Shown: positions 1 to 6,096 of the stretch, in pieces
Position numbering within the stretch: the first letter of the stretch is position 1
How the letters are laid out: each line of letters opens with the position of its first letter
DNA from: Luminiphilus sp.
Lineage (GTDB): Bacteria > Pseudomonadota > Gammaproteobacteria > Pseudomonadales > Halieaceae
Length of the DNA: 7,334 nt
Direction of reading: 5' to 3'
Assembly (NCBI GenBank): GCA_024638905.1
Contig: JAHEJH010000116.1
Location: 1-7,334 of the forward strand
Program-made: the position numbers and the translations under genes
Notes under the pieces: model-generated
Told to the model about the DNA's origin: nothing
Seen by the model: only the letters and a program-made list of their open reading frames with translations
The model's database searches: none

Positions 1-755
1 CGCAGAGATTTGTCTGGTGCGCGCTCATAACAGGCGGCAAAACGATCCAATTGTGCATCAGAAACACTAAACCCGGTGTCGGGCATGTCGAGGGGGCCGA
101 AGAGTCGGTCCTGCAGAAAAGATTCAAAGGGCTGGCCCGATATCGCCTCAACCAAATAGCCGCACACATCGGTACTCATGGAGTAGCTCCATCGCGATCC
201 CGGCTCATAGAGCAGTGGCACCTTTGCGAGCTTTTCAGCAAATTCCTGCAGGGTGTCGGTACCCGCTCTAGATATGCCCGCAGCCGCGTAAGCCGGGTCT
301 ACGGGTAGCTCCAGCCCGGGCAGAAAGCCCCCATAAGTCAGACCCGCTGTGTGGCAAAGCAGATGTTGCACGGTCATCGGCGCCTTGGGCGCGCGCGTCA
401 CCATCGCTTCACCTTCACCTTCAACCCAAACGCGGTGTTCTCGCCATGATGGTATGAATTTGTAGACAGGGTCGGTCAGTTGAAACCGGCCTTCTTCCAT
501 CAGCATCATCAGTGCAATGGAAGTGACGGGTTTGGACATGGAATAGATGCGAAAGATGGTGTCGTCGCGCATCGCCTTATCGCGCTCAATATCCATGAGG
601 CCCGTTGAGGTGTGGTGCGCCACCTTGCCTTTGCGCACAACCTTCAAGTTGAAGCCTGATATTTTTTTTGGCTCGATATAACGACTGATCAGGTGGTCAT
701 CGAGTTTGCTGAGTTTGGCAGGGCAAAAGCCCGCGGATGCCTGATCAACTTGCAT
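1..755 (-). CDS. Serine hydrolase, beta-lactamase/EstB-like family (class C fold), partial
   Basis: N-terminal 251 residues of a penicillin-binding-protein-like serine hydrolase (Pfam Beta-lactamase, PF00144); the C-terminus lies beyond the left edge. The nucleophile motif SxxK reads S72-M-S-K75 inside RIYSMSKPVTS. The HTAGLTYG block typical of EstB-type esterases is at 135-142, and the second catalytic motif is Y191-S in WSYSMSTDV. No signal peptide is visible, so a cytoplasmic esterase or amidase is more likely than a secreted lactamase. ATG at 755-753 is almost forced, because an in-frame TGA lies 12 nt upstream (770-768). The SxxK serine at residue 72 is where EstB-like proteins usually have it, so the N-terminus is probably complete. 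No clear Shine-Dalgarno precedes the start. The true substrate (beta-lactam, ester, lactone or D-amino acid peptide) cannot be told from the sequence. Confidence 0.93.
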   Translation of the reverse strand, partial: MQVDQASAGFCPAKLSKLDDHLISRYIEPKKISGFNLKVVRKGKVAHHTSTGLMDIERDKAMRDDTIFRIYSMSKPVTSIALMMLMEEGRFQLTDPVYKFIPSWREHRVWVEGEGEAMVTRAPKAPMTVQHLLCHTAGLTYGGFLPGLELPVDPAYAAAGISRAGTDTLQEFAEKLAKVPLLYEPGSRWSYSMSTDVCGYLVEAISGQPFESFLQDRLFGPLDMPDTGFSVSDAQLDRFAACYERAPDKSL

Positions 756-767
756 AACGTGGAAGGC

Positions 768-953
768 TCAATGCGTATGACGGATCGGGATTATGGTCTC
801 AAATGTGCGTCCTGTCGCGAAGCACAGTAGGTTTAGATTGGCGCACCACTCACGGAAGTCTCCTTGGCGAGGCTTGATCGGGACTGCGTGGTAAATCGTC
901 TGGGCAAGTTTGATGTGCGGTCTGGATGAAAATGCGGGTATAGCGCGCAGCAC
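768..953 (-). CDS. Small hypothetical ORF, 61 aa (doubtful)
   Basis: Possible small gene between the SprT-like gene and the serine hydrolase. For it: a purine-rich AAAGG at 966-962 sits 8 nt before a GTG start at 953-951, and the spacing would suit translation after termination at the SprT-like stop (968-966). Against it: I recognise no family, and the codons include several that are rare in the neighbours (CTA, ATA, AGA). No membrane segment or signal peptide is seen. It has three Trp/Cys residues in the middle (W36, C37, C44). It is in the same reading frame as both flanking genes and ends at the TGA just upstream of the hydrolase ATG, so it may simply be an open stretch of intergenic DNA. 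If it is not a gene, 756-965 is a 210-bp spacer in which I see nothing else. Confidence 0.25.
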   Translation of the reverse strand: MLRAIPAFSSRPHIKLAQTIYHAVPIKPRQGDFREWCANLNLLCFATGRTFETIIPIRHTH

Positions 954-965
954 TATTTCGACCTT

Positions 966-1436
966 TCACACATCTTTGAGATGTGGATTCACTACTTTTG
1001 ATCGCAATATTCGATAGATATCTCGAAACCCCTCACCGTGAGGTTTGCGATAGCGTTTTTGTAGCCACCGTGTATCGGGGCCGTAGCGATACTGCACAAA
1101 ATGGCTGATTTCATGCGCGATCGTGCCGGCGAGGACCAGCTCCGGAGTGATGGCGTCTCTGGATCCGATGACGGGGTCGTGAGCGAAGGCGGGGTACTCC
1201 AGAAGAGCGGAAATACCTTTTGTGTACGCCGAAATATCGATTGTGATGCCCTTGGCGCATGCTGATGAGCGATGGCCAGCGCGTTTTACGGTTACTACGA
1301 GATCATTGCGTGCCTCACCATAGTCCACCGGTAGTTCGTAATCTTTGCGGGTGATTTCCCGCAGGCATCGTTTGATCCACTTCAGAGCAAGATCACGATC
1401 CTTTGCCCTCACACCCGCTCTTTGAATGACTTTCAT
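966..1436 (-). CDS. SprT-like zinc metallopeptidase-type protein
   Basis: A 156-aa protein with the zincin signature H108-E-I-S-H112 in the segment IAHEISHFVQYRYG, followed 20 residues later by KPHGEGFRDIY, whose H133 is the likely third zinc ligand. This HExxH plus HGxxF arrangement matches the SprT-like domain (Pfam SprT-like, PF10263) shared with the Spartan DNA-protein crosslink protease. The N-terminal 60 residues are basic (many Arg and Lys), compatible with nucleic-acid contact, but no zinc ribbon or PIP-box is seen. It is about the size of a bare SprT domain. An in-frame TAG shortly upstream makes the ATG at 1436 the first usable start; no good Shine-Dalgarno is seen. The gene is transcribed divergently from the deiodinase-like gene across 114 bp. 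Its 3' end is AT-rich and its GC is somewhat below that of the amine oxidase gene, which could hint at separate origin. Substrate and protease activity are inference. Confidence 0.8.
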   Translation of the reverse strand: MKVIQRAGVRAKDRDLALKWIKRCLREITRKDYELPVDYGEARNDLVVTVKRAGHRSSACAKGITIDISAYTKGISALLEYPAFAHDPVIGSRDAITPELVLAGTIAHEISHFVQYRYGPDTRWLQKRYRKPHGEGFRDIYRILRSKVVNPHLKDV

Positions 1437-1550
1437 AACGAAATGCTAACTGAAAGATCATTAATGTGGGCACCGCTGCCTAAGGATATTGGTCAGCGCT
1501 AAATAAGGTGTCGTCGAAGCGCGGGTATACACTCACATCTTTCACGCTAG

Positions 1551-2246
1551 ATGGCGGCCGAAAGCATGACTGACTTCGACTACGATCCGATACCTTTGGA
1601 CCCCCCAAAAGTATTGGCTCCGGGGGTGATATTGGATGACGCTATGGCTTATAGAGATCGGCTTGCAAGACGGCGCACGGTGCGGGATTTCTCTGATGAG
1701 CCCATCGATCGTACCGTGATTGAGGCCTGTGTGCTCGCTGCAGGTTCAGCGCCGAGCGGCGCGAACCACCAACCATGGCACTTTGCCTGCGTGTGTGACC
1801 CTGACACCAAGCGTGCGATCCGCGAGGCGGCGGAGGCAGAAGAACGGGCATTTTACGGGGGTCGTGCGGGAGAGACGTGGATTAATGATCTGAAAAAAAT
1901 AGGCACGGATGCGTCCAAGCCGTTTTTGGAAACGGCGCCATGGTTGATTGCTGTATTTGCAGAGCGATACGGCATCGATGATTCAGGTGCGCGACAAAAG
2001 CACTACTACGTGCCGGAGTCGGTGGGTATCGCCACAGGATTTCTGATCAACGCTTTTCATCAGCTGGGTATCGCTACGCTCACCCACACGCCAAACCCGA
2101 TGAAATTCTTGAATCAGATTCTTCAGCGTCCGAGCAATGAGCGGCCCTATGTGTTGTTGGTCGTCGGGCACCCTTCCCAGACGGCGATGGTGCCGCGCGC
2201 GGCCACGGTCAAAAAATCTTTGGAGCAGATCGCGACGTTTATCTGA
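1551..2246 (+). CDS. Iodotyrosine deiodinase-like FMN reductive dehalogenase (nitroreductase fold)
   Basis: A 231-aa flavoprotein of the nitroreductase superfamily (PF00881), closest by eye to iodotyrosine deiodinase (IYD), which reductively removes iodide, bromide or chloride from 3-halotyrosine using FMN. Visible blocks: R41-R-T-V-R45 (FMN phosphate; RRSVR in human IYD), the SAPSGANHQPW motif at 66-76, the active-site lid E98...Y102...WINDLKK...K123, HYYVPESVGIA at 151-161, and TLTHTP at 176-181 near the flavin N5. The lid spacing (Glu at -4 and Lys at +21 from the Tyr) equals that of human IYD Glu157/Tyr161/Lys182, the residues that bind the amino acid zwitterion. There is no membrane anchor, unlike the mammalian enzyme, so it should be cytosolic. 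The start is ATG 1551 (preceded directly by an in-frame TAG) or ATG 1566; neither has a clear Shine-Dalgarno. BluB or a generic nitroreductase is less likely because of the intact triad. Confidence 0.92.
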   Translation: MAAESMTDFDYDPIPLDPPKVLAPGVILDDAMAYRDRLARRRTVRDFSDEPIDRTVIEACVLAAGSAPSGANHQPWHFACVCDPDTKRAIREAAEAEERAFYGGRAGETWINDLKKIGTDASKPFLETAPWLIAVFAERYGIDDSGARQKHYYVPESVGIATGFLINAFHQLGIATLTHTPNPMKFLNQILQRPSNERPYVLLVVGHPSQTAMVPRAATVKKSLEQIATFI

Positions 2247-2250
2247 TGGG

Positions 2251-2955
2251 TCAGGCCAGTAGCCACCCCAGATAACTAGTTCGCGGTGCGCCGGCGAATG
2301 GTGTGACCAGCTGTACTGCATGGTGCTGGGGCACCGTGAACAAATTCAGAGTATTGAAGGCTGGTTTGAAGGCCTCTACGACATTGCCCGCCTCATCATA
2401 GAACGCGAGGTGGCCACCCCAGTTTTCATCCCACTCTGGCGTCATGGAGAGGACCCAGGCGGCGATGCGCTGATGGGTTGGGTGTCGATCATCATGACGT
2501 GTCAGAAAGTGGCCGGGGCCATAAAGACTGGCATAGCTGTCGGAAGTACGGATGTCGTCTCTTCCCGTCACGTCGCGCATTAGGCCAAGAAAATCCTTCC
2601 CCGTAACCCACTCGTGCACGGCGTGCATGGGATGGCCCTGATTCTCGCCCGAGGCCACAGCCTGACTGATGTAGTACTGCTTGAACAGGTACTGAAAGCC
2701 GGAACGCGCTCGCCGATATACCCCAGCTGTAAAGCGGTGTTTTTGTTCCATAGTGAGCGCTGCAAACTCGACCTCGCTGGTCTCAAAATTGTCCGGGCCT
2801 TCGTTGTAGCTCAAGTACCAGTCGTCATGCTGTTGCAACAAGTCATGGAGCGCCTTGGCTGACTCTGCTGAAGCAAAGTCATTGATCTGCACCCGTCCTC
2901 GGCTGGCCAGCGTAGTCGCTGCGACGCTCAGATCAATTTCTGGATTAATGTTCAC
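2251..2955 (-). CDS. 2-oxoglutarate/Fe(II)-dependent dioxygenase, prolyl-hydroxylase-like
   Basis: A 234-aa cytosolic oxygenase with a complete double-stranded beta-helix core in its C-terminal half. The iron ligands are H154-x-D156 in LTRHDDRHP and a distal His (H212 in PQHHAVQLV, giving H-x-V-x-x-V). R225 in APRTSYLGW is the expected 2-oxoglutarate carboxylate anchor. This resembles the Tpa1/Ofd1-type proline hydroxylase-like group (2OG-FeII_Oxy families). Enzymes of this kind couple 2-oxoglutarate decarboxylation to hydroxylation; the substrate here is unknown and may be a peptide, a protein or a free amino acid. The N-terminal 100 residues are not a domain I can name. The start is GTG at 2955-2953; an in-frame TGA lies 9 nt upstream, and a weak GAG precedes it. 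Its stop lies 4 bp from the stop of the convergent deiodinase-like gene, and it diverges from the amine oxidase over 94 bp. Confidence 0.9.
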   Translation of the reverse strand: MNINPEIDLSVAATTLASRGRVQINDFASAESAKALHDLLQQHDDWYLSYNEGPDNFETSEVEFAALTMEQKHRFTAGVYRRARSGFQYLFKQYYISQAVASGENQGHPMHAVHEWVTGKDFLGLMRDVTGRDDIRTSDSYASLYGPGHFLTRHDDRHPTHQRIAAWVLSMTPEWDENWGGHLAFYDEAGNVVEAFKPAFNTLNLFTVPQHHAVQLVTPFAGAPRTSYLGWLLA

Positions 2956-3049
2956 GCGTTGTGCTCATCTTTGGACGGGTATCTGCCAAGCATACGCCAC
3001 TCGATGCTTAGGTGTGCCGATGCAGTGAATGAGCGTGTAGCATGCCGTT

Positions 3050-4318
3050 ATGGAGCAGATAGAAACAGTCGTCGTCGGTGCTGGTCTCGCGGGCTTGTGT
3101 GCCGCTCGCGATCTATTGGATGCCGGCAGGCAGGTAGTGTTGCTGGAGGCGCGAGACCGCGTTGGGGGCAGAACCTACAGCGTACCCTTTGAGGCGGCTG
3201 GCCTGACTGTAGATCTGGGCGCCGAGTGGGTGGACCCTGACCAGCATCAGGCGATGATGCACGAACTGGCGCGGTATGGGATTGATGTCGAAGACACAAC
3301 TTCCCAGACGCCACTAGAGCCTTTGTCACCTGGCACCGAGGCTGGCTCGTGGGACAGTATTGTCCGAATCTGCGATCGCATCGGGACCCAGCTTAATCCT
3401 AGTCAGCCGAACTGGTATGAAGGCCTTGATCAGTTCGATCTGCCCGTAACGGCTTTCTTGGCATCGCACGCTCTCGACATTAACCATCTGCCGACTTTTC
3501 TCGCCCACGGGTTCGCGTTGCAAGGCGCGCACCCCGACGAGTACAGCATGCTCAATCTGTTTCATGAGTTCGCGGCTTTCGGTGGTGTTGAGGCGGCCTT
3601 CAACGGTGCTGAAAGTCGCATTGCGGGGGGCGCGCAATCCCTGAGTATCGCTATCGCCAAAAAACTTGGCCCGGCGCTGCGACTGAATTACCCGGTGACC
3701 CGTATTGCGAAAACTGGGGAGGGCGTCATCGTCGAGGGCCCTGCAGGCCAGCTTTTGGCGGGGCAGGTGATCGTTGCGCTGCCGCTTAATGCGCTGTCGC
3801 ACCTGAGTCTCGACATGCCGCTGCCCACTGAGGCCGCGCAGGTGATCGCGGAGGGTCACGTTGGTCGCGCCGCAAAAGGCTGGGCAGTTGCCACACTATC
3901 CGAGCCCATCGAGTCTGTCGGCTGGCCGCACGCAGTCGAGGTGTACTCCCGGCGCGGTGCGCGATCAGAGGTGGTCTGTACCTTTGCTGTTGCCGAACCC
4001 GATCACGACGCGGCGTTAGCCGACAGTTGGCGGGTGTTGGCGACGCGGCATCGCCATGCTGTGGTTCACGAGGAACAGCTCTCGCATGACTGGATAGCGG
4101 ATCCCTACGCACGGGGATCCTGGTTGAGTAGTGCGCCCGGTCAGGTGCGCGGGCTACACGAGCTGGCGGATATGTCTCCCCCAGTGCTCTTTGCCGGCGG
4201 TGATTTTTCTCGAGGCTGGTATGGCTGGATGGAAGGCGCGGTGACGTCGGGAAGGGACGTGGCGACCCGTCTACTCGCTTACGCGAGCGATGACAGCGCA
4301 CCGCCGGCGACAGGCTAG
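3050..4318 (+). CDS. FAD-dependent amine oxidase (monoamine oxidase family)
   Basis: A 422-aa flavoprotein of the amino-oxidase family (PF01593), which oxidises amines to imines with O2 or another acceptor. The Rossmann motif is VVGAGLAGL with G10, G12 and G15; E33 binds the adenosine ribose; R-V-G-G-R41 and DLGAEW (55-60) follow. The RIAGGAQSLS block (190-199) and K276 in GRAAKGW match the active-site Lys that lies near flavin N5 in MAO and polyamine oxidases. The C-terminal FAD motif is FAGGDFSRGWYGWMEGAVTSG (381-401). At the site of the covalent-FAD Cys of mammalian MAO there is S357 (RGSWLSS), so FAD should be non-covalent; W358 and W393 sit where MAO-B has the Tyr pair of its aromatic cage. 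No Tat or Sec signal is seen, so it is probably cytosolic. The ATG at 3050 follows an in-frame TAG (3038-3040) and lacks a recognisable Shine-Dalgarno. The amine substrate is not determinable; an aromatic monoamine is plausible. Confidence 0.94.
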   Translation: MEQIETVVVGAGLAGLCAARDLLDAGRQVVLLEARDRVGGRTYSVPFEAAGLTVDLGAEWVDPDQHQAMMHELARYGIDVEDTTSQTPLEPLSPGTEAGSWDSIVRICDRIGTQLNPSQPNWYEGLDQFDLPVTAFLASHALDINHLPTFLAHGFALQGAHPDEYSMLNLFHEFAAFGGVEAAFNGAESRIAGGAQSLSIAIAKKLGPALRLNYPVTRIAKTGEGVIVEGPAGQLLAGQVIVALPLNALSHLSLDMPLPTEAAQVIAEGHVGRAAKGWAVATLSEPIESVGWPHAVEVYSRRGARSEVVCTFAVAEPDHDAALADSWRVLATRHRHAVVHEEQLSHDWIADPYARGSWLSSAPGQVRGLHELADMSPPVLFAGGDFSRGWYGWMEGAVTSGRDVATRLLAYASDDSAPPATG

Positions 4319-4404
4319 CGCGCGCGACAGCTAGGCTCGCTGCTGGTCACATTGCTCAGCAGGTGTGTTCAGGTAATTCGCGGCAGGACAGGACCGGAAC
4401 AGTG

Positions 4405-5565
4405 TCACAGTAGATTGAAGAGCAATCCTCCGACGAGCGTGCCCAATGAATAGCCCAGTACGCCCACCAGAACACCCGGCGTAATTTGGTCATACCACCC
4501 CTTGGCGGCAGCCATTGCCGGCGCGGTGGTAGCACCGAGTACCGCTGCGTTGGAGGCGGTCAGTAATTCCGGCAATGTGAGCTTCAGCCAGCGGCCGATG
4601 ACCAGCAGACAGAGCAAGTGGGTTGTCAGCAAAATGGTGACCAGAGCGATCAAGATGGGGGCTACGCTGAGCATGGCGACAACATCCGCCCCGGCAGCGA
4701 TCGAGCCAAAGAAAACGAATGACAACACAACGCCGAGTTCAAATCCCCCGGTACACCAGTCTCGTAATTTCGGCACCAACGTAGCGAGACCGAGGGTCAG
4801 TAGCGTTAAAATAATGTAGCGCCCTCCCGAGAAGTCCAGCCAAGCGCTGAGTGCATCACTGATAGTCACCAGCAGCGTGGCGACCGCCAATGCTGTGCAA
4901 AGTGAGGTGGGTGTCATCGACACCCCATTGCTTTCTGAGATGGTGTCGTTGGAGCTAGGGGTTTTCGTCTGGGGGTGGTCGTGAAAGCGTCTAGCTAACC
5001 ACTGCACGCCGGGTAACAGCCCCAGCACGCTCAGAAAAATGGCGCTAAACAGATTGTCAGCGGCGGTGGCCGCTGAGAAAAAAGAAGCGTCGCCAGATAG
5101 CCCGGTCATCTCGCCTAACGCAGCGTAGTTCACCGATCCACCTATGTAGGTGGCCGCGAACAAACCGGCAATGGCGCTCTCCCTGTCTGCAGCGTTGATA
5201 TTCGCGCTCCCTGCCAATGTGCTGAGATCGAGGAGGGAGATGGCCAGCAGGACTCCGGCCACGGTACCGGCTGAGGCCACCATAAAGGCGAGCGCAGTCC
5301 GCGATGCCTCACGCAGAAGCCGCCGGACGTCTCCCTGCAGAAGAAAAAGAGGAATCAACACGGGCACCAAATAAGTAAAGACGAAGTCATAGGTGGGCGC
5401 TTGATGAGGGATGAGGCCGACATTAGCTGCGACAATGGCCATCAAAATCACCAAAACTGTACCGGTGAGCAGTGCTCCCAGGCGCGTCGTTTGCAACCAG
5501 AAGGCGAGCGCGGCCAGTCCCATCAGGGCAGCAAAAATTCCAAGGTGGTTATCCGGGCTCAACAT
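4405..5565 (-). CDS. DUF819 family integral membrane protein (YjcL-like)
   Basis: A 386-aa very hydrophobic protein of the DUF819 family (PF05684), with roughly ten to eleven predicted transmembrane segments by inspection. Hallmark blocks are YLVPVLIPLFLLQGD with RRLLRE after it (65-86), FAATYIGGSVNYAALGE (136-152) and LTASNAAVLGATTAPAMAAAKGW (335-357). The two small-residue-rich blocks fall at similar places in the two halves, suggesting an inverted two-fold repeat as in secondary transporters. A charged loop rich in His and Ser at about 191-219 separates the halves. It should sit in the cytoplasmic membrane. Transported substrate is unknown; a transporter role is inferred from architecture. 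It converges on the amine oxidase with 86 bp between stops (no convincing terminator) and diverges from the DUF2237 gene over 108 bp. The ATG at 5565 has only a distant AGGA as a possible ribosome-binding site. Confidence 0.9.
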   Translation of the reverse strand: MLSPDNHLGIFAALMGLAALAFWLQTTRLGALLTGTVLVILMAIVAANVGLIPHQAPTYDFVFTYLVPVLIPLFLLQGDVRRLLREASRTALAFMVASAGTVAGVLLAISLLDLSTLAGSANINAADRESAIAGLFAATYIGGSVNYAALGEMTGLSGDASFFSAATAADNLFSAIFLSVLGLLPGVQWLARRFHDHPQTKTPSSNDTISESNGVSMTPTSLCTALAVATLLVTISDALSAWLDFSGGRYIILTLLTLGLATLVPKLRDWCTGGFELGVVLSFVFFGSIAAGADVVAMLSVAPILIALVTILLTTHLLCLLVIGRWLKLTLPELLTASNAAVLGATTAPAMAAAKGWYDQITPGVLVGVLGYSLGTLVGGLLFNLL

Positions 5566-5660
5566 CGGGAGGGGCGTCCTGCTAGTGTCGATATGATGCT
5601 ACTGTAGCCCGGCGGGAAAAACACGATGCGTCGTTGAGCTTTCCGTAATTCAATCCTCGC

Positions 5661-5666
5661 AGGAGA
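5661..5666 (+). promoter_or_regulatory. Strong Shine-Dalgarno for the DUF2237 gene
   Basis: AGGAGA lies 7 nt before the ATG at 5674. It is one of the clearest ribosome-binding sites in the window and fixes the start of the downstream gene. Confidence 0.8.
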
Positions 5667-5673
5667 AACGGCA

Positions 5674-6066
5674 ATGGGAGAGCCATCGGGTCAACCGCCC
5701 AAGCAGCTCAATGTATTGGGGTTGCCCATCGAGCTGTGTTGTCAGGACCCGGTTACCGGATTCTTTCGCGACGGCCACTGCCACACCGGACCCATGGATC
5801 ATGGCCTGCACACGGTTTGTGCACAGATGACTGATGAGTTCCTCGCTTACTCGGTATCAGCAGGCAACGATCTGGTGACGCCGATGCCTCAATATGGTTT
5901 TCCCGGGTTGAAAGAGGGTGATCGATGGTGTCTGTGCGCGATGCGCTGGCATCAGGCTCACGAAGCGGGCAAAGCACCGAGACTTTACTTGCGAGCGACC
6001 CACCAAAAAACGCTTGAGATTGTCCCGCTCAATGTACTCAAACAGTTTGCGCTGGACCTGTCATAA
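5674..6066 (+). CDS. DUF2237 family cysteine-rich protein
   Basis: A 130-aa soluble protein that matches the DUF2237 family (PF09996) nearly end to end. Family-typical blocks are NVLGLPIELC (13-22), DPVTGFFRDGHCHTGP (25-40), HTVCAQMTDEFL (46-57), GNDLVTP (64-70), YGFPGLKEGDRWCLCA (74-89), and a C-terminal LRATH..TLEIVPL segment. Six cysteines (22, 23, 36, 49, 86, 88) include a C-x-C pair and, with the nearby His residues (35, 37), could bind a metal or form redox disulfides; that is inference. The biochemical function of the family is unknown to me. No signal peptide. The 10-12 residues before NVLG look like a short variable extension, but the good Shine-Dalgarno supports ATG 5674. It converges on the YeeE/YedE pair with 30 bp between stops. 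Confidence 0.93.
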   Translation: MGEPSGQPPKQLNVLGLPIELCCQDPVTGFFRDGHCHTGPMDHGLHTVCAQMTDEFLAYSVSAGNDLVTPMPQYGFPGLKEGDRWCLCAMRWHQAHEAGKAPRLYLRATHQKTLEIVPLNVLKQFALDLS

Positions 6067-6096
6067 CCGGATCCGGGTCAAGGAGTGCTCCGGCGC

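Noticed and set aside
1551..2246. Assignment of the flavoprotein as BluB (cobalamin lower-ligand synthase).
   Set aside because: The Glu/Tyr/Lys lid of iodotyrosine deiodinase is intact and no cobalamin genes are nearby.
3326..3859. Long open frame (177 codons) on the minus strand inside the amine oxidase region.
   Set aside because: It is antisense to a well supported gene and its product is low in hydrophobic-core patterning and very Arg-rich, as expected of a shadow frame.
4099..4120. Inverted repeat GGATCCC/GGGATCC with an 8-nt loop, terminator-like.
   Set aside because: It lies inside the amine oxidase gene and encodes the conserved DPYARGSW segment, so protein constraint explains it; no T-run follows.
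4340..4362. CTGCTG/CAGCAG hairpin between the amine oxidase and DUF819 stops as a bidirectional terminator.
   Set aside because: Only a 6-bp stem with an 11-nt loop and no T-run on either side.
5592..5597. TATGAT as a -10 box for the DUF2237 gene.
   Set aside because: No -35-like hexamer lies at 16-18 nt, and one such match is expected by chance in a spacer this long.
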